Shown one piece after another: positions 17,199 through 26,086 of a stretch of 64,000 nucleotides of DNA. The position numbers and the translations under genes are program-made. The DNA is from Blastopirellula marina (GTDB lineage Bacteria; Planctomycetota; Planctomycetia; Pirellulales; Pirellulaceae). The stretch spans positions 372,001 through 436,000 of the forward strand of contig NZ_PUHY01000005.1 of the NCBI RefSeq assembly GCF_002967765.1. Reading direction: 5' to 3'. The notes beneath the pieces are model-generated. The model saw only the letters and a program-made list of their open reading frames with translations, did no database searches and was not told the origin of the DNA. Every line of letters starts with the position of its first letter. The first letter of the stretch is position 1.

Positions 17199-18386
17199 CT
17201 AATTCCGGTAAAAATCAATCCATCGGAGGCTGATTTGGTCTGGGTTCGTGGCAAAAAGTGCTTCTGGCAAGGGGACTTCAAAGTATCCGTTTTTTAAAGG
17301 GATGGAATCGCCTCCGACCATTTTTACTTCGGTATAAGACGAGCTTGATGGTACCAGCTTCGAGTGTTCGCGACCGGAACGCCAGGTCATACGTTGGCCG
17401 TGGTCGCCGCCACTAGCAATCGACCACTCGAACACGCCGTCATTTCTCGCTGCCTGAAACGATTCGAGCCCGTGAAGATGTAGCCGCACATGAATTTGTT
17501 TTGGCCAATCCTTGGACTTCCGATCGATCGATAATTTACCGAGGCCTGACTCACTCGTGATGTCGATCACGGTTGTTGCGTCCTCCGTGAGGAATCGAAT
17601 CTCGGTTCCTGGTTGAGCGACACTTGCCATCAACGAATCGTTTGTGGCGGGGACGGCGGATGTGTTCTCCTCCCCTGCCCGCTTCAATTTGCTGACCGTC
17701 ACGATCCAGCGTTCTGCCACTTCGACCCCCGCGCGGCGCTGGAGCGTTCCGGTAACAACTACCTGATTGCCATCTAGCTTTTCAGCCTGATCGCGCATCT
17801 CGGTATGTTTGCCGAAGTCGAGTTCCCAGGTAACTCCATTCGAAGTAATGGTGGTTCCGGTTGTCTCACCGCCGATAGCAACTAGTCCGGTGCGAAGCGT
17901 GCCGACAACGGTCACCTTGATGGAGTCAGCGACCTTGGCGGGCGAACTGTCTTCGTCTACGGCCGGCACTGCATGTCCGTTGACGGTCTTGATTCCGTCG
18001 CGATCGACGACCATCAATGTATACCCAAACCCTGGCCCGCCGATCTTCGTGCTGAAGACGACGAATTTCAAATTCCCATCGTCGTCGGTCATGGGCCGCA
18101 TGTTCGCCCGATTGGGTCCATATGCCGTGCCGACCAGGACAAGCGATTTGGAGAAATCGATCTTGGGTAGTTCTTCCCCTGGTCGCCATGCTTTCCATAG
18201 CTTCTCCCAGGCGTCAGCATCGGCGATAAACTCGGTTTTTGGGGTAAACTTTTTCAGCAACGATTCGTCTTGCTGCTTACCCGACCAGACCTGGGGCGGT
18301 TTTTCTTCGGACGGCGGATCGGCGGCAAGTGTTGGGCAGATTAAGATAGCGAAAACCGCCAGTGTTACAGATATTCGGAGGATCAT
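17199..18386 (-). CDS. Secreted protein of unnamed DAWxxLWxAWRP family, two-part
   Basis: 395 residues from ATG 18386, which has GGAG seven bases upstream (a TTG two codons earlier is less likely). Signal peptide to about Ala22. Residues 45-155 carry DADAWEKLWKAWRP, KIDFSKSLVLVG and GGPGFGYTLMVVDRDG, shared with the protein at 24642-25148, so the two are paralogues. Residues 160-235 look like a second small beta domain and the C-terminal 130 residues a third, predicted beta-rich. No enzyme motif is seen. Likely periplasmic or surface protein. It converges on the terminator at 17132-17190. Confidence 0.75.
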   Translation of the reverse strand: MILRISVTLAVFAILICPTLAADPPSEEKPPQVWSGKQQDESLLKKFTPKTEFIADADAWEKLWKAWRPGEELPKIDFSKSLVLVGTAYGPNRANMRPMTDDDGNLKFVVFSTKIGGPGFGYTLMVVDRDGIKTVNGHAVPAVDEDSSPAKVADSIKVTVVGTLRTGLVAIGGETTGTTITSNGVTWELDFGKHTEMRDQAEKLDGNQVVVTGTLQRRAGVEVAERWIVTVSKLKRAGEENTSAVPATNDSLMASVAQPGTEIRFLTEDATTVIDITSESGLGKLSIDRKSKDWPKQIHVRLHLHGLESFQAARNDGVFEWSIASGGDHGQRMTWRSGREHSKLVPSSSSYTEVKMVGGDSIPLKNGYFEVPLPEALFATNPDQISLRWIDFYRN

Positions 18387-18577
18387 TGGCAATCTCCATG
18401 GAGTTTCTAGGGATGGTTGCTAATTAGACGAATCATACCGGGAAACGGTTCTCACGTTGCTAAAAATACGTTTATGCCGCAGGTTGTGGGGATTTTGGGC
18501 CGATGATGCCTGCATCTACCCGATAACCGATGGCCCGACTTGCATGGCCGCCCGCTTTGTCCTCGGAGGCATTTGAG

Positions 18578-19396
18578 ATGGCACTTCTTGGCTCCCGACA
18601 GATCGTCCCCGCGGTCATTCTGATGCTACTCGCAAGCAGTTCGCTGGCGTGGAGTGACGAGCTGGAGCAACTCGACCTGGTCGAACTACGCGACGCCTAT
18701 ACTTTCGACCTGCAAGTCGCCCGTGGTTTGCTGGAGGAAGACTGTCGGTACGGTAAGATTCGTGGCCAGGCCGTTTCGCAGAAGCAGTTAGATAACTATC
18801 TGAAAGTGTTCCTGCCAGAGATTAAGCTCTACCCGCCGAAACTGGTCGAAAAGGCGAAGGTGCGGCGCATTGTGTTGTGCTGCGATCTCCATTTTGCTGG
18901 GCAGAAGCGGAGTGCGATTCCGAGTTGGGAAAACGAGACGATGTATTACGATGTCGTCTCGTGGGCGACGACCTCTTACAAGCAGCTAGTGATCCATCAT
19001 GAGTTGTTCCACATGATCGACGTCCACGATGACGGACGCATCTATCAGGACGATGCCTGGGCCCGCTTGTTGCCCGATTCGTTTCAGTACGGAACCGGTG
19101 GGCGGAATGCTCAAGGGGATCGAACCATGTCTCACCTGACAGATAAGGTTGCGGGCTTTCTGAGCAAGTATGCCACGACCGGGATCGAAGAAGACAAGGC
19201 CGAGACATTCGCCCACATGCTGCTGCATCCCCGTTACCTGGACCAACGAGCGGAAACCGAAGCGTTACTGGCCGCTAAGATGTTTTACATGCGGCGTTTG
19301 CTGAAACAGTTTTGCGATGACATGGACAACGACTTCTGGACGCACGTGAAAAGCATTCCGCGACCCGACGACACCAAATTAAGATCGCCGTCTTGA
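18578..19396 (+). CDS. Putative secreted zinc metallopeptidase
   Basis: 272 residues from ATG 18578, preceded by GGAGG at eight bases; the frame upstream of that lacks a ribosome-binding site. Signal peptide to about residue 26. The zincin motif is HELFH (His141-Glu142, His145), and the following region has EEDKAETFAHML about 65 residues later, where a third metal ligand Glu is expected. This resembles the uncharacterised putative zinc-binding metallopeptidases common in planctomycetes. Substrate unknown. It is convergent with the hydrolase at 19450. Confidence 0.78.
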   Translation: MALLGSRQIVPAVILMLLASSSLAWSDELEQLDLVELRDAYTFDLQVARGLLEEDCRYGKIRGQAVSQKQLDNYLKVFLPEIKLYPPKLVEKAKVRRIVLCCDLHFAGQKRSAIPSWENETMYYDVVSWATTSYKQLVIHHELFHMIDVHDDGRIYQDDAWARLLPDSFQYGTGGRNAQGDRTMSHLTDKVAGFLSKYATTGIEEDKAETFAHMLLHPRYLDQRAETEALLAAKMFYMRRLLKQFCDDMDNDFWTHVKSIPRPDDTKLRSPS

Positions 19397-19449
19397 GAGC
19401 TCCCGAACGCACGGTGCGGCGCGGCATAGCGACCATACTGGTCATCACA

Positions 19450-20319
19450 TCATCCAAAGAAGTTCATGAGTCGGTTTGCGATCCATTCACGAAACTCAGG
19501 CGTGGTTGGCGGGCAATGTTTGCACTGCGGCAAGACTTCCACCTCGGCTTGAGGGACTTCTGCTTTCAGTCGTCGCGCGATCAACTGGCCAGGGAACGAA
19601 ATGTCATCCTCCCCGGTGATCGCCAGGACGGGCATTGTTAGCTGCTTCAACTCGGCGACGGTGGCAACAGGCGGAATGCGCGGGTCCATCTTCAAATCTT
19701 TCAGCGAGCACTCGATGTACCCGCCCCAATTGTCATCCCAGGTCGAAACGATTGGCGCCAGCAATTGACGGAGATTCTTTTGCGTCGGTCGAAACTGATA
19801 GCGAAGCATCGGAAAGGCCATTTTCATCAGACCGGTTAAGTGCGAACCGTTGGCGATTCCGGCCGGCACTAACAGGGCCAATCGCTCGACACGTGAGGGC
19901 ATGCTCGAGGCGGCCACGCGAGCGACATAGGCTCCCCAACTGACGCCGAACAAGTTGGCCTTGTCGAGACGCAGTCCGTCGAAAACGTCGCCAATCCAAC
20001 CGCGCCACGCATCCCCTTTGAACGGCAGACGTACGTCCAAGCCTCGAATCGATTGCCCAGGCAGATCGGGCGCGTAGACGCGATAACGACTTAACAGCGG
20101 CTGAAGCTCGGCCAGAAGAAACGCGGCTCCGGTCCGCATCGCATGCAGCACCACAAGCGGCGGGCCATCTTCCGGTCCGGTGATCAAAACGTGGTTTTCA
20201 CCAAACCGAGTCGGCACCGAAATGGCTTCTACCGGGCGGTCGACCTTCGCCAAAAAGCGAGCATACCACCCCTCAAGCCGCTCGCGTCCCTCCGGCGTTT
20301 TGCAAAGTTGTGATTTCAC
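19450..20319 (-). CDS. Alpha/beta-fold hydrolase
   Basis: 289 residues, no signal peptide. Cap-less alpha/beta hydrolase architecture: oxyanion region VVLHAM, strand RVYAPDLPGQS, nucleophile elbow GVSWG (Ser near 144), acid in AITGEDD (near 240) and a His in KHCPP near 270. It resembles the large family of esterases and C-C hydrolases; the substrate is not predictable. GTG start at 20319 without a clear ribosome-binding site, so the true start might be internal. Confidence 0.85.
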   Translation of the reverse strand: MKSQLCKTPEGRERLEGWYARFLAKVDRPVEAISVPTRFGENHVLITGPEDGPPLVVLHAMRTGAAFLLAELQPLLSRYRVYAPDLPGQSIRGLDVRLPFKGDAWRGWIGDVFDGLRLDKANLFGVSWGAYVARVAASSMPSRVERLALLVPAGIANGSHLTGLMKMAFPMLRYQFRPTQKNLRQLLAPIVSTWDDNWGGYIECSLKDLKMDPRIPPVATVAELKQLTMPVLAITGEDDISFPGQLIARRLKAEVPQAEVEVLPQCKHCPPTTPEFREWIANRLMNFFG

Positions 20320-20372
20320 AGTGTGTCACGCATTCGTAGAATTATCGAACACTTTGCTTCCAACGCTTCTGC

Positions 20373-20789
20373 TTAGTTGGTGAGTGTTCCGCTGGCAATC
20401 CGGGACTCGATCATCTTGGAATAGGCATTGAAATCAAATCCCGACTCAGGCGAGTTATAGATAAGACGGCCGAAGCTGGCATCGAGATCTGCAAGGTAGT
20501 TGCCATCGTCGCCATAGTATGCGGAAGCGAACGAATTACCCTCGTCGTTAAAATCTTCGTCGGTCAATTTGCCGTCGCAATTCTTAAAAAGAAAGTCCGT
20601 TCCGGACGTCTTTCCTGAAATCACATCCTCCACCTCTTCTGGCTCTTCCGACGTATGCAATTCGCCTGCCCAACCTATAACAAAACAGAAACGGAGAAAC
20701 AATCCGATATGGACACCACCATATTCTTCCGGTGAGTCCTCTGGAAACCCTTCTCCGCCGTAATGCCAACTCGCATCGTCGTATTTCAT
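20373..20789 (-). CDS. DUF7832-like small acidic protein (immunity-like)
   Basis: 138 residues, acidic, cytoplasmic. The beginning MKYDDASWHYGG...EYGGVHIGLFLRF is a pattern I associate with the DUF7832 group, which often occurs near polymorphic-toxin immunity genes. A conserved YYGDDGNYLADLD block is in the C-terminal half. No toxin gene is adjacent. It precedes a SMI1-like gene on the other strand 445 bases away. Assignment is from memory of the pattern and is uncertain; the gene itself is well supported by composition and length. Confidence 0.7.
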   Translation of the reverse strand: MKYDDASWHYGGEGFPEDSPEEYGGVHIGLFLRFCFVIGWAGELHTSEEPEEVEDVISGKTSGTDFLFKNCDGKLTDEDFNDEGNSFASAYYGDDGNYLADLDASFGRLIYNSPESGFDFNAYSKMIESRIASGTLTN

Positions 20790-21233
20790 GAGATATGCCG
20801 TGTTACGTTTGAATGGTATTACTTTTCACCGTCCTATCGTACAGTGGCTGAGAACGAAATCTAGTTGTCCAGAAATGAGAGGTGAAATGGTTTCACGCGT
20901 AAACTCTCCTGCTGGCAAGGTGACAGTGAAGCAGTCTATCGTTAAACTTCGATCTGTTCGACTACGAGCGTTTGATCATCGTAAGGACCATTGCCAACGG
21001 GGCCTTGTCTTACCGGTCAGAATGTTTTGGAGTGAGGCGGCCTAAATAACACGATTCAATGTGATGTGTGCGTTGCTTCTCGCTCTGTGCAGTAGCAACG
21101 TAATATTGCCATGATGCATCCGTTAGTCAGACGAGGAGGGGGCTCTGCATCCGACTTAGGGAACGCCAGATTCTATTAAAGCTTTCGTGACGGATTATCG
21201 AAGTGCAAGTACTTGATTGAAGATAAATGACCA
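20790..21233. other. Non-coding gap between two immunity-like genes
   Basis: 444 bases. A plus-strand frame at 20788-21045 has no family resemblance, no ribosome-binding site and starts inside the neighbouring gene's upstream region; I do not call it. Composition is more AT-rich than surrounding DNA. No repeat, promoter pair or RNA structure is evident. Confidence 0.5.
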
Positions 21234-21695
21234 ATGGATATTCTCGATTGGATACTTCGTAACTGTCCTGGAAGGGTGGAAACCCTAGCTGATCGAATAG
21301 AGGTATTTCATGATAACGGCGATCACTCGACGCTTTGGTGTTGCAATGACGAAGCTGGGATTCAACAGCTAAGAGCTCTAGGTAGCGTATACTCTCGCTT
21401 TGATGGTGCCGACTTGTTTTCGAGTACGTTCAAGTTTGCCTCGTCCTCTGTGCCTCGCGTCAAGGGCGGCGTGACAATGACGTTTACTCTCGGCCAACTC
21501 ATAAGGGAAGTCGAGTCGATTGGCTGTAAGTTTCCAAGAACATCTGTTCCGTTTATGTACCAGGCCGGGATCGGCTACTATGCAGTAGATTCTCGTTCGG
21601 GACGCATTTACGAATTTGACTCCGAGACGGGTGATTATGATGAATACGAATCGCTTGAACAACTTCTCGACGATTGGCTTTCCGCAATACGCTGA
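21234..21695 (+). CDS. SMI1/KNR4-like (SUKH) protein
   Basis: 153 residues, acidic. The C-terminal half has VPFMYQAGIGYYAVDSRSG followed by an acidic YDEYESLEQLLDDWL, the usual end of the SMI1/KNR4 (SUKH) fold, in which the domain binds a partner protein and a short helix ends the domain. SUKH members are frequently immunity proteins against nuclease toxins. No toxin is next to it. It forms a loose pair with the DUF7832-like gene upstream, divergent. GC content looks lower than in the neighbourhood, which may indicate transfer. Confidence 0.7.
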   Translation: MDILDWILRNCPGRVETLADRIEVFHDNGDHSTLWCCNDEAGIQQLRALGSVYSRFDGADLFSSTFKFASSSVPRVKGGVTMTFTLGQLIREVESIGCKFPRTSVPFMYQAGIGYYAVDSRSGRIYEFDSETGDYDEYESLEQLLDDWLSAIR

Positions 21696-21851
21696 TGTAT
21701 CAAAAGGCTTAGGACGCCGAGTTTGTAAAGTATTACGAAGATTTGGGAAGCTCAAAGAATCTGTATGTTCCCTTGCAGTCGCGTAAGATTGCCACCACTA
21801 TGAAACCGTGTTCCGTCTGCTCATGATCTTCACCATCAGGCCTAAACGACC

Positions 21852-22520
21852 ATGCTAAGAAAACTCATCTTGATTCCGTTGTTTACGGTGCTGATTGCCG
21901 TTGCTTGCGGTCGATCGAACTTCAACTCGGCGCAGGACAAAGCTGCCCTGGCGAACGAGTCGAAAGAACCGCCGGTGAAGTACGTGTTGAAGATGGGGGA
22001 TCAGGAGATCGCAATTCAGGAAGGGAAAGCGGTTCAACTTGAAGGGACGTTTACTGATCCCGAGATCACGTTAACAGCGGAACCACATCGCGTGTTTCCT
22101 TACCAGGGAATCTCCTTCAAATATCCGCGCGCGTTTACCTTCGAGGCCGATCTGGGTGATGAAACGTATAAGAACTGGACCTTGTCCGGAAACGATTTCA
22201 AGATCATGTATTTTGTGATGGAGGATCCGCTTACACCAGAAGCGTTTTCCGAAAATCTGGTGAGCGAGTTTGGCGAAGAGAACTGCACCGTGGAAAAGGC
22301 GTCTCCTCTGCCCTTCGGCAGCAAACAACTGTCTGGCATCACGCTCCATGCGAGTATTGTTGGCAACCCCATCGTGATGGACATCTACGCGATTCCGCAC
22401 TCCGATCGTCGAACCAGACTCCTGGTGCTGCAAGATAACATCGACGACGTCGGAGAACGTTCCGCCGAAGGTAAAAGTACCCTCCGCCTGATCGAGGAGT
22501 CCTCGCAATTGCAACCGTGA
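21852..22520 (+). CDS. Putative secreted lipoprotein, unknown function
   Basis: 222 residues. The N-terminal signal ends LIAVAC, a plausible though weak lipobox with Cys19. The rest is a soluble domain with HRVFPYQGISFKYPRAFTFEAD and a later GSKQLSGITLHASIVG segment, resembling small beta-sandwich or PsbP-like proteins, but I do not recognise the family. AGG lies eleven bases before the ATG. Single gene with no informative neighbours. Confidence 0.6.
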   Translation: MLRKLILIPLFTVLIAVACGRSNFNSAQDKAALANESKEPPVKYVLKMGDQEIAIQEGKAVQLEGTFTDPEITLTAEPHRVFPYQGISFKYPRAFTFEADLGDETYKNWTLSGNDFKIMYFVMEDPLTPEAFSENLVSEFGEENCTVEKASPLPFGSKQLSGITLHASIVGNPIVMDIYAIPHSDRRTRLLVLQDNIDDVGERSAEGKSTLRLIEESSQLQP

Positions 22521-22829
22521 TTGACGGGTTTCATAGGAAACGACGAGAGTGGTCTCAGCAGTTGTCGGACAACCAATGAGCAGATCGCGGGTCGATGCGA
22601 ATGCTTCGTAATTGGGTGAATTCATTCCGCCAGGTAGGCGAGTCCTCGAAATGGATCGCTCAATCCCCCGGTCTCAGTACCCAATCACCACCCCCGGCGC
22701 GAAACCGACACAATTCTGCGCAATCGAGAGTTTTCTGGCGTTTGTTGCTCAGGTAGACTGCGGCTATCCCCGCTCCCCATCATGCTGCTGCGACTGACCC
22801 CCTCTGACTTCCCCTGGGAGAGCTTGCTC
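22521..22829. other. Non-coding gap upstream of the transglutaminase gene
   Basis: 309 bases with no credible gene. GGGAG near 22815 is the ribosome-binding site of the next gene. No promoter pair, repeat or terminator was identified with confidence. Confidence 0.5.
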
Positions 22830-24329
22830 ATGGCCTTTGCCTGGTTTCGGATTGCGTTGGTTACCCTTGGCATGCTGACGACATGGCAGACTTGTTTTGC
22901 CGAGGAGGCGCCGTTGGATAAGGCTCAGCAGTTGGAACTGACCGGCGACTTTCAACAGGCCGAAGCGGTTCTCGACGCAGCGCTGGCTCAGTCCGATCTT
23001 TCGTCCGAAGAACGTTACGAGTTGATCTACGAAAAGGATCGCCTGTTCCGAATTCGTCGCGACTTTGCTCTGACCCGCGACCAGCTGCAGGAAAAGATCT
23101 TGGCAGGCGTGAAGGATGCTACCTCGGACGAGTTTGCCACCTGGGTCGATGAAGGTCGGTTCGATTACCGCGACATCGACGGCAAACGGCTGTACATGGG
23201 ATCGAGCGTGCGGAATCTCTTCTATCGCGATCCAAAGCTGGAACATCGCCGCAAAATTCCTGCTGACGAAGCGGACGTTCAACGGTTGCGGCTGAACCTG
23301 ACGCGGCAGATTCGGGCCGCCACCAAAGCGGCGAAGTCACCCTATGTGATGACCAAGCAGTTTGATATCGAATTCACCGGAACCGTCTACGCCGACGCTG
23401 TGCCCGCTGGCAGCACGATCAAGGCCTGGTTGCCGATCCCACGCAGCTTTCCTTTTCAGCGTGGCTTTCAGTTGATCTCCAGTTCGCCACAGCCAGTCGA
23501 AATCGCTCCGGCCGATAGCCCGCTGCGCTCGGCCTATTTCGAGCAGAAAGCGACCGCCGGCGAGCCGACCAAGTTCAAGCTGCACTTCACCTTTCAGCAC
23601 GACGCAATCCGCTTTGAGATCGATCCGAAGGCCGTAACGCCGTTTGATGGGGCCGATGCCGAGATCGCTCGCTTCGTGCAAGAGGGGCCGCATATCGAGT
23701 TCACACCCGAGCTGATCGCCTTATCGAAAGAAATCGTCGGCGACGAGACCAATAAGGCGATCATTGCCAAGAAGATTTACGATTGGATCTCGGTCAACAT
23801 CCAGTACAGCCTGGCGATCGAGTATTCGACGATTCGCAACTTGAGTGACTACTGCCGAGCGAATCGCTACGGTGATTGTGGTCAGGAAGCGATGCTTTAC
23901 ATTGCTTTGTGTCGCGTGAATGGGATTCCGGCACGGTGGCAGTCTGGCTGGAATTTATTCCCGGGGCGGCTCAACATTCACGACTGGTCCGAGATTTACC
24001 TGGCCCCGTACGGCTGGGTTCCGGTGGACGTCTGCTACGGGATCACGGCTCTGCAATCGATGAACTACCTTAGCGATAGCGAGCGGCAGGAAGTGGCTGA
24101 CTTCTATTTTGGCGGCCTCGAACCATACCGTATGGCCGCCAACAGCGATCACTCGCAAAAGCACACGCCGGCCAAGCTTGCTCCGCCATCCGATACGATC
24201 GACTTCCAGCGGGGGGAATACGAGGTGGGCAACACGAATTTGTACTACGACAAGTTCACGTACGACTTCGATGTGAAAGAGATCACCCCAACCACGACCG
24301 CCAGCACCACGGCGGCTTCGGTGAAGTAA
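22830..24329 (+). CDS. Secreted transglutaminase-like protein
   Basis: 499 residues from ATG 22830 (GGGAG nine bases upstream); this is where the signal peptide begins. The N-terminal third is helical, with LEEDLFRIRRDF-like TPR-type segments. The C-terminal transglutaminase-like core has Cys350 (YGDCGQEA), His384 (NIHDWSE) and Asp400 (WVPVDVCYG), a complete catalytic triad. Family members act as proteases or peptide-crosslinking enzymes in the periplasm; no substrate can be named. Planctomycetes commonly carry several. No operon partner. Confidence 0.87.
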   Translation: MAFAWFRIALVTLGMLTTWQTCFAEEAPLDKAQQLELTGDFQQAEAVLDAALAQSDLSSEERYELIYEKDRLFRIRRDFALTRDQLQEKILAGVKDATSDEFATWVDEGRFDYRDIDGKRLYMGSSVRNLFYRDPKLEHRRKIPADEADVQRLRLNLTRQIRAATKAAKSPYVMTKQFDIEFTGTVYADAVPAGSTIKAWLPIPRSFPFQRGFQLISSSPQPVEIAPADSPLRSAYFEQKATAGEPTKFKLHFTFQHDAIRFEIDPKAVTPFDGADAEIARFVQEGPHIEFTPELIALSKEIVGDETNKAIIAKKIYDWISVNIQYSLAIEYSTIRNLSDYCRANRYGDCGQEAMLYIALCRVNGIPARWQSGWNLFPGRLNIHDWSEIYLAPYGWVPVDVCYGITALQSMNYLSDSERQEVADFYFGGLEPYRMAANSDHSQKHTPAKLAPPSDTIDFQRGEYEVGNTNLYYDKFTYDFDVKEITPTTTASTTAASVK

Positions 24330-24641
24330 CCAAGCGGAATTGACTAGGGGACTGGCCTTTTCCTGGTCCAAATCCCTCAGCACCCGAGCCCAGCTCCGCT
24401 GCCGACGCTTCGTCAGCAGGGGAGCAAACCTCCGACAAGAGGTGTCTCTGCTAAGCTTTCTACTTTTCTGTACTCTTCTCTAGGTCCGCAAGGTGTCAGC
24501 TTGCTTGCGGACGGATTGCGCTGCGATGGGAGATCTAAGTCTTCGTCCGCGGTACGCGAAGGGCCCATTGAAAGCGAAGTGGAACGAGGCCCCTCGCGTT
24601 TCTTACAACAAAGCGTTCATTGAAGAATGGCTTGTCAACTT
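24330..24641. other. Non-coding gap
   Basis: 312 bases between convergent genes. A plus-strand frame beginning near 24493 continues into the antisense of the next gene and is not called. No recognisable terminator hairpin with a T tract is present. Confidence 0.5.
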
Positions 24642-25148
24642 TCAACGGAAGGATGGCAAACCGATGTTCGTACGTCTTTCCGATCGCGGGGAAGATTTTG
24701 GATACTCGGTTGCATCCAGCGCAATTCGATTGGCCGATTTCACTCCTTCTCGATCGATCTGGATCAAAAGGTAGCCAAAGCCGGGGCCAAATGTTTGGGT
24801 GCAGTTCAGCATCATACGGACATCCCCCTTGGCATCGAGCTCCAGTCGAGCGATACCGAGCGAGTTAGGACCTGAGACGCTTGCCACCAGGACGATGTGC
24901 TTATCGAAGTCGATCTCTGGTACTTCTTCCGTCGGACGCCACGCCTGCCACAAGTTCGCCCAGGCGTCGCGGTCGATGATAGCCCGCGAGGGAGGAATCA
25001 ACTCTCGGTGACGGTTAGCGGTCCGCTGAACCCCACGCCACGTCTCGATCGGCTCGATCGATTTGGCTGGCACCGGTGGGCTGGTGGCGAAAAGGGTGCT
25101 GCTACACATAAGAAATAGAACGAGCGAAGTGGTTATTGGACGAATCAT
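24642..25148 (-). CDS. Secreted protein of unnamed DAWxxLWxAWRP family, short form
   Basis: 168 residues from ATG 25148, with GGGAG seven bases upstream; earlier in-frame codons lack a site. Signal peptide to about Ala21. The mature part has DRDAWANLWQAWRP, EIDFDKHIVLVAS and FGPGFGYLLIQIDREG, aligned over about 110 residues to the N-terminal domain of the protein at 17199-18386. It is thus a single-domain paralogue. No catalytic motif. Function unknown. Confidence 0.72.
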   Translation of the reverse strand: MIRPITTSLVLFLMCSSTLFATSPPVPAKSIEPIETWRGVQRTANRHRELIPPSRAIIDRDAWANLWQAWRPTEEVPEIDFDKHIVLVASVSGPNSLGIARLELDAKGDVRMMLNCTQTFGPGFGYLLIQIDREGVKSANRIALDATEYPKSSPRSERRTNIGLPSFR

Positions 25149-25420
25149 GGGTGAACTCCCTGGTCGTTTGATGGTTGGGACAAAACCTGAGACGAACGAT
25201 CCAATGCCAGGGATTTCAATTTGTTCCGATAATTGCTTGTTCTCTGGCAAACCAGGTCGGCATCGCCTGAGAATTCACCCTATTTTCTTTTCACGACGCT
25301 TGGCCGAGACGATAGATAGTTAACAGTCGCCCAGTGTCTTTGCTCTGCAAGCCGAGACACATATTGGGCACAATGGTCGACCTGACGGGTTAGGGAGTTG
25401 GTGCGGAAGGGAACGGTTGC

Positions 25421-25645
25421 ATGGCGGATTTTCAACTGAACTGCGAAGGTATGAATTGCCCGATGCCGATTGTCGAGCTGACTCGGGCTTCCCGCGCTCA
25501 TTCTTCTGGGCAGACGATTGAAGTGACCGCCACCGATTTGGCGTTTCGTCCTGACGTGGAAGCCTGGGCCCGGCGGATGGGGCACACCATCGAGAGTTTC
25601 GAGGAAGAAGACGGAATCCAACGCGCGATCATTGTGTTGGGATAA
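25421..25645 (+). CDS. tusA: TusA/SirA-like sulfur carrier
   Basis: 74 residues, the usual TusA size. The active cysteine motif CPMP (Cys15 in GMNCPMPI) is intact, followed by the second helix and a VTATDLAF strand. TusA proteins carry persulfide sulfur between donors and acceptors in tRNA thiolation or in sulfur oxidation. The DsrE gene lies 29 bases downstream on the same strand, the typical partner. AAGGGA eight bases upstream. Which process it serves here is not clear. Confidence 0.9.
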   Translation: MADFQLNCEGMNCPMPIVELTRASRAHSSGQTIEVTATDLAFRPDVEAWARRMGHTIESFEEEDGIQRAIIVLG

Positions 25646-25674
25646 ATCAATCCTTCAGGGGCAAAGGATATAAG

Positions 25675-26064
25675 ATGTCAGACGCTGCGCAGAACGTAGT
25701 CGTGATCCTCACGGTCGGAAAATCGGACAACGGCAAGAACGCAACATTGGCGTTCTCGTGTGGACTCTCGGCGTTAGCGATGGGCTATTCGGCCAGTGTG
25801 TTTCTGACAAGCGACGGGGCTGTGTGGGGTTACCGCGGTAGCGCCGCAGGGATTACGGTCCAGGCATTTCCACCTTTGACCGATTTGATCCAACAATTCC
25901 AAGAAGACGGCGGACGGATCATCCTGTGCTCGGTTTGCCATCGCACATGCAGCATCGGCAGTCCCGAAGACATGCCGACCAGCGAGAAGTTACCTGGCAC
26001 TGAAGTGGGCGGATTCGCCACGATCATCGAACTGGCCGTCAATGGAACGTCGATCACCTTCTAG
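25675..26064 (+). CDS. DsrE-family sulfur-relay protein
   Basis: 129 residues. Rossmann-like DsrE fold: beta strand VVVILTVG, helix FSCGLSALAMGY, then FLTSDGAVWGY and a cysteine pair region ILCSVCHRTC (Cys at about 83, 86, 90). DsrE proteins relay persulfide sulfur together with TusA. Downstream of tusA in the same direction, probably co-transcribed. It ends 22 bases before the stop of the converging GGDEF-EAL gene. Confidence 0.83.
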   Translation: MSDAAQNVVVILTVGKSDNGKNATLAFSCGLSALAMGYSASVFLTSDGAVWGYRGSAAGITVQAFPPLTDLIQQFQEDGGRIILCSVCHRTCSIGSPEDMPTSEKLPGTEVGGFATIIELAVNGTSITF

Positions 26065-26086
26065 CATGTTGCCTCAAGACGACGCG

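Noticed and set aside
20788-21045. 85-codon plus-strand open frame
   Set aside because: No ribosome-binding site, no domain-like composition, and it begins in the upstream region of the minus-strand gene at 20373-20789.
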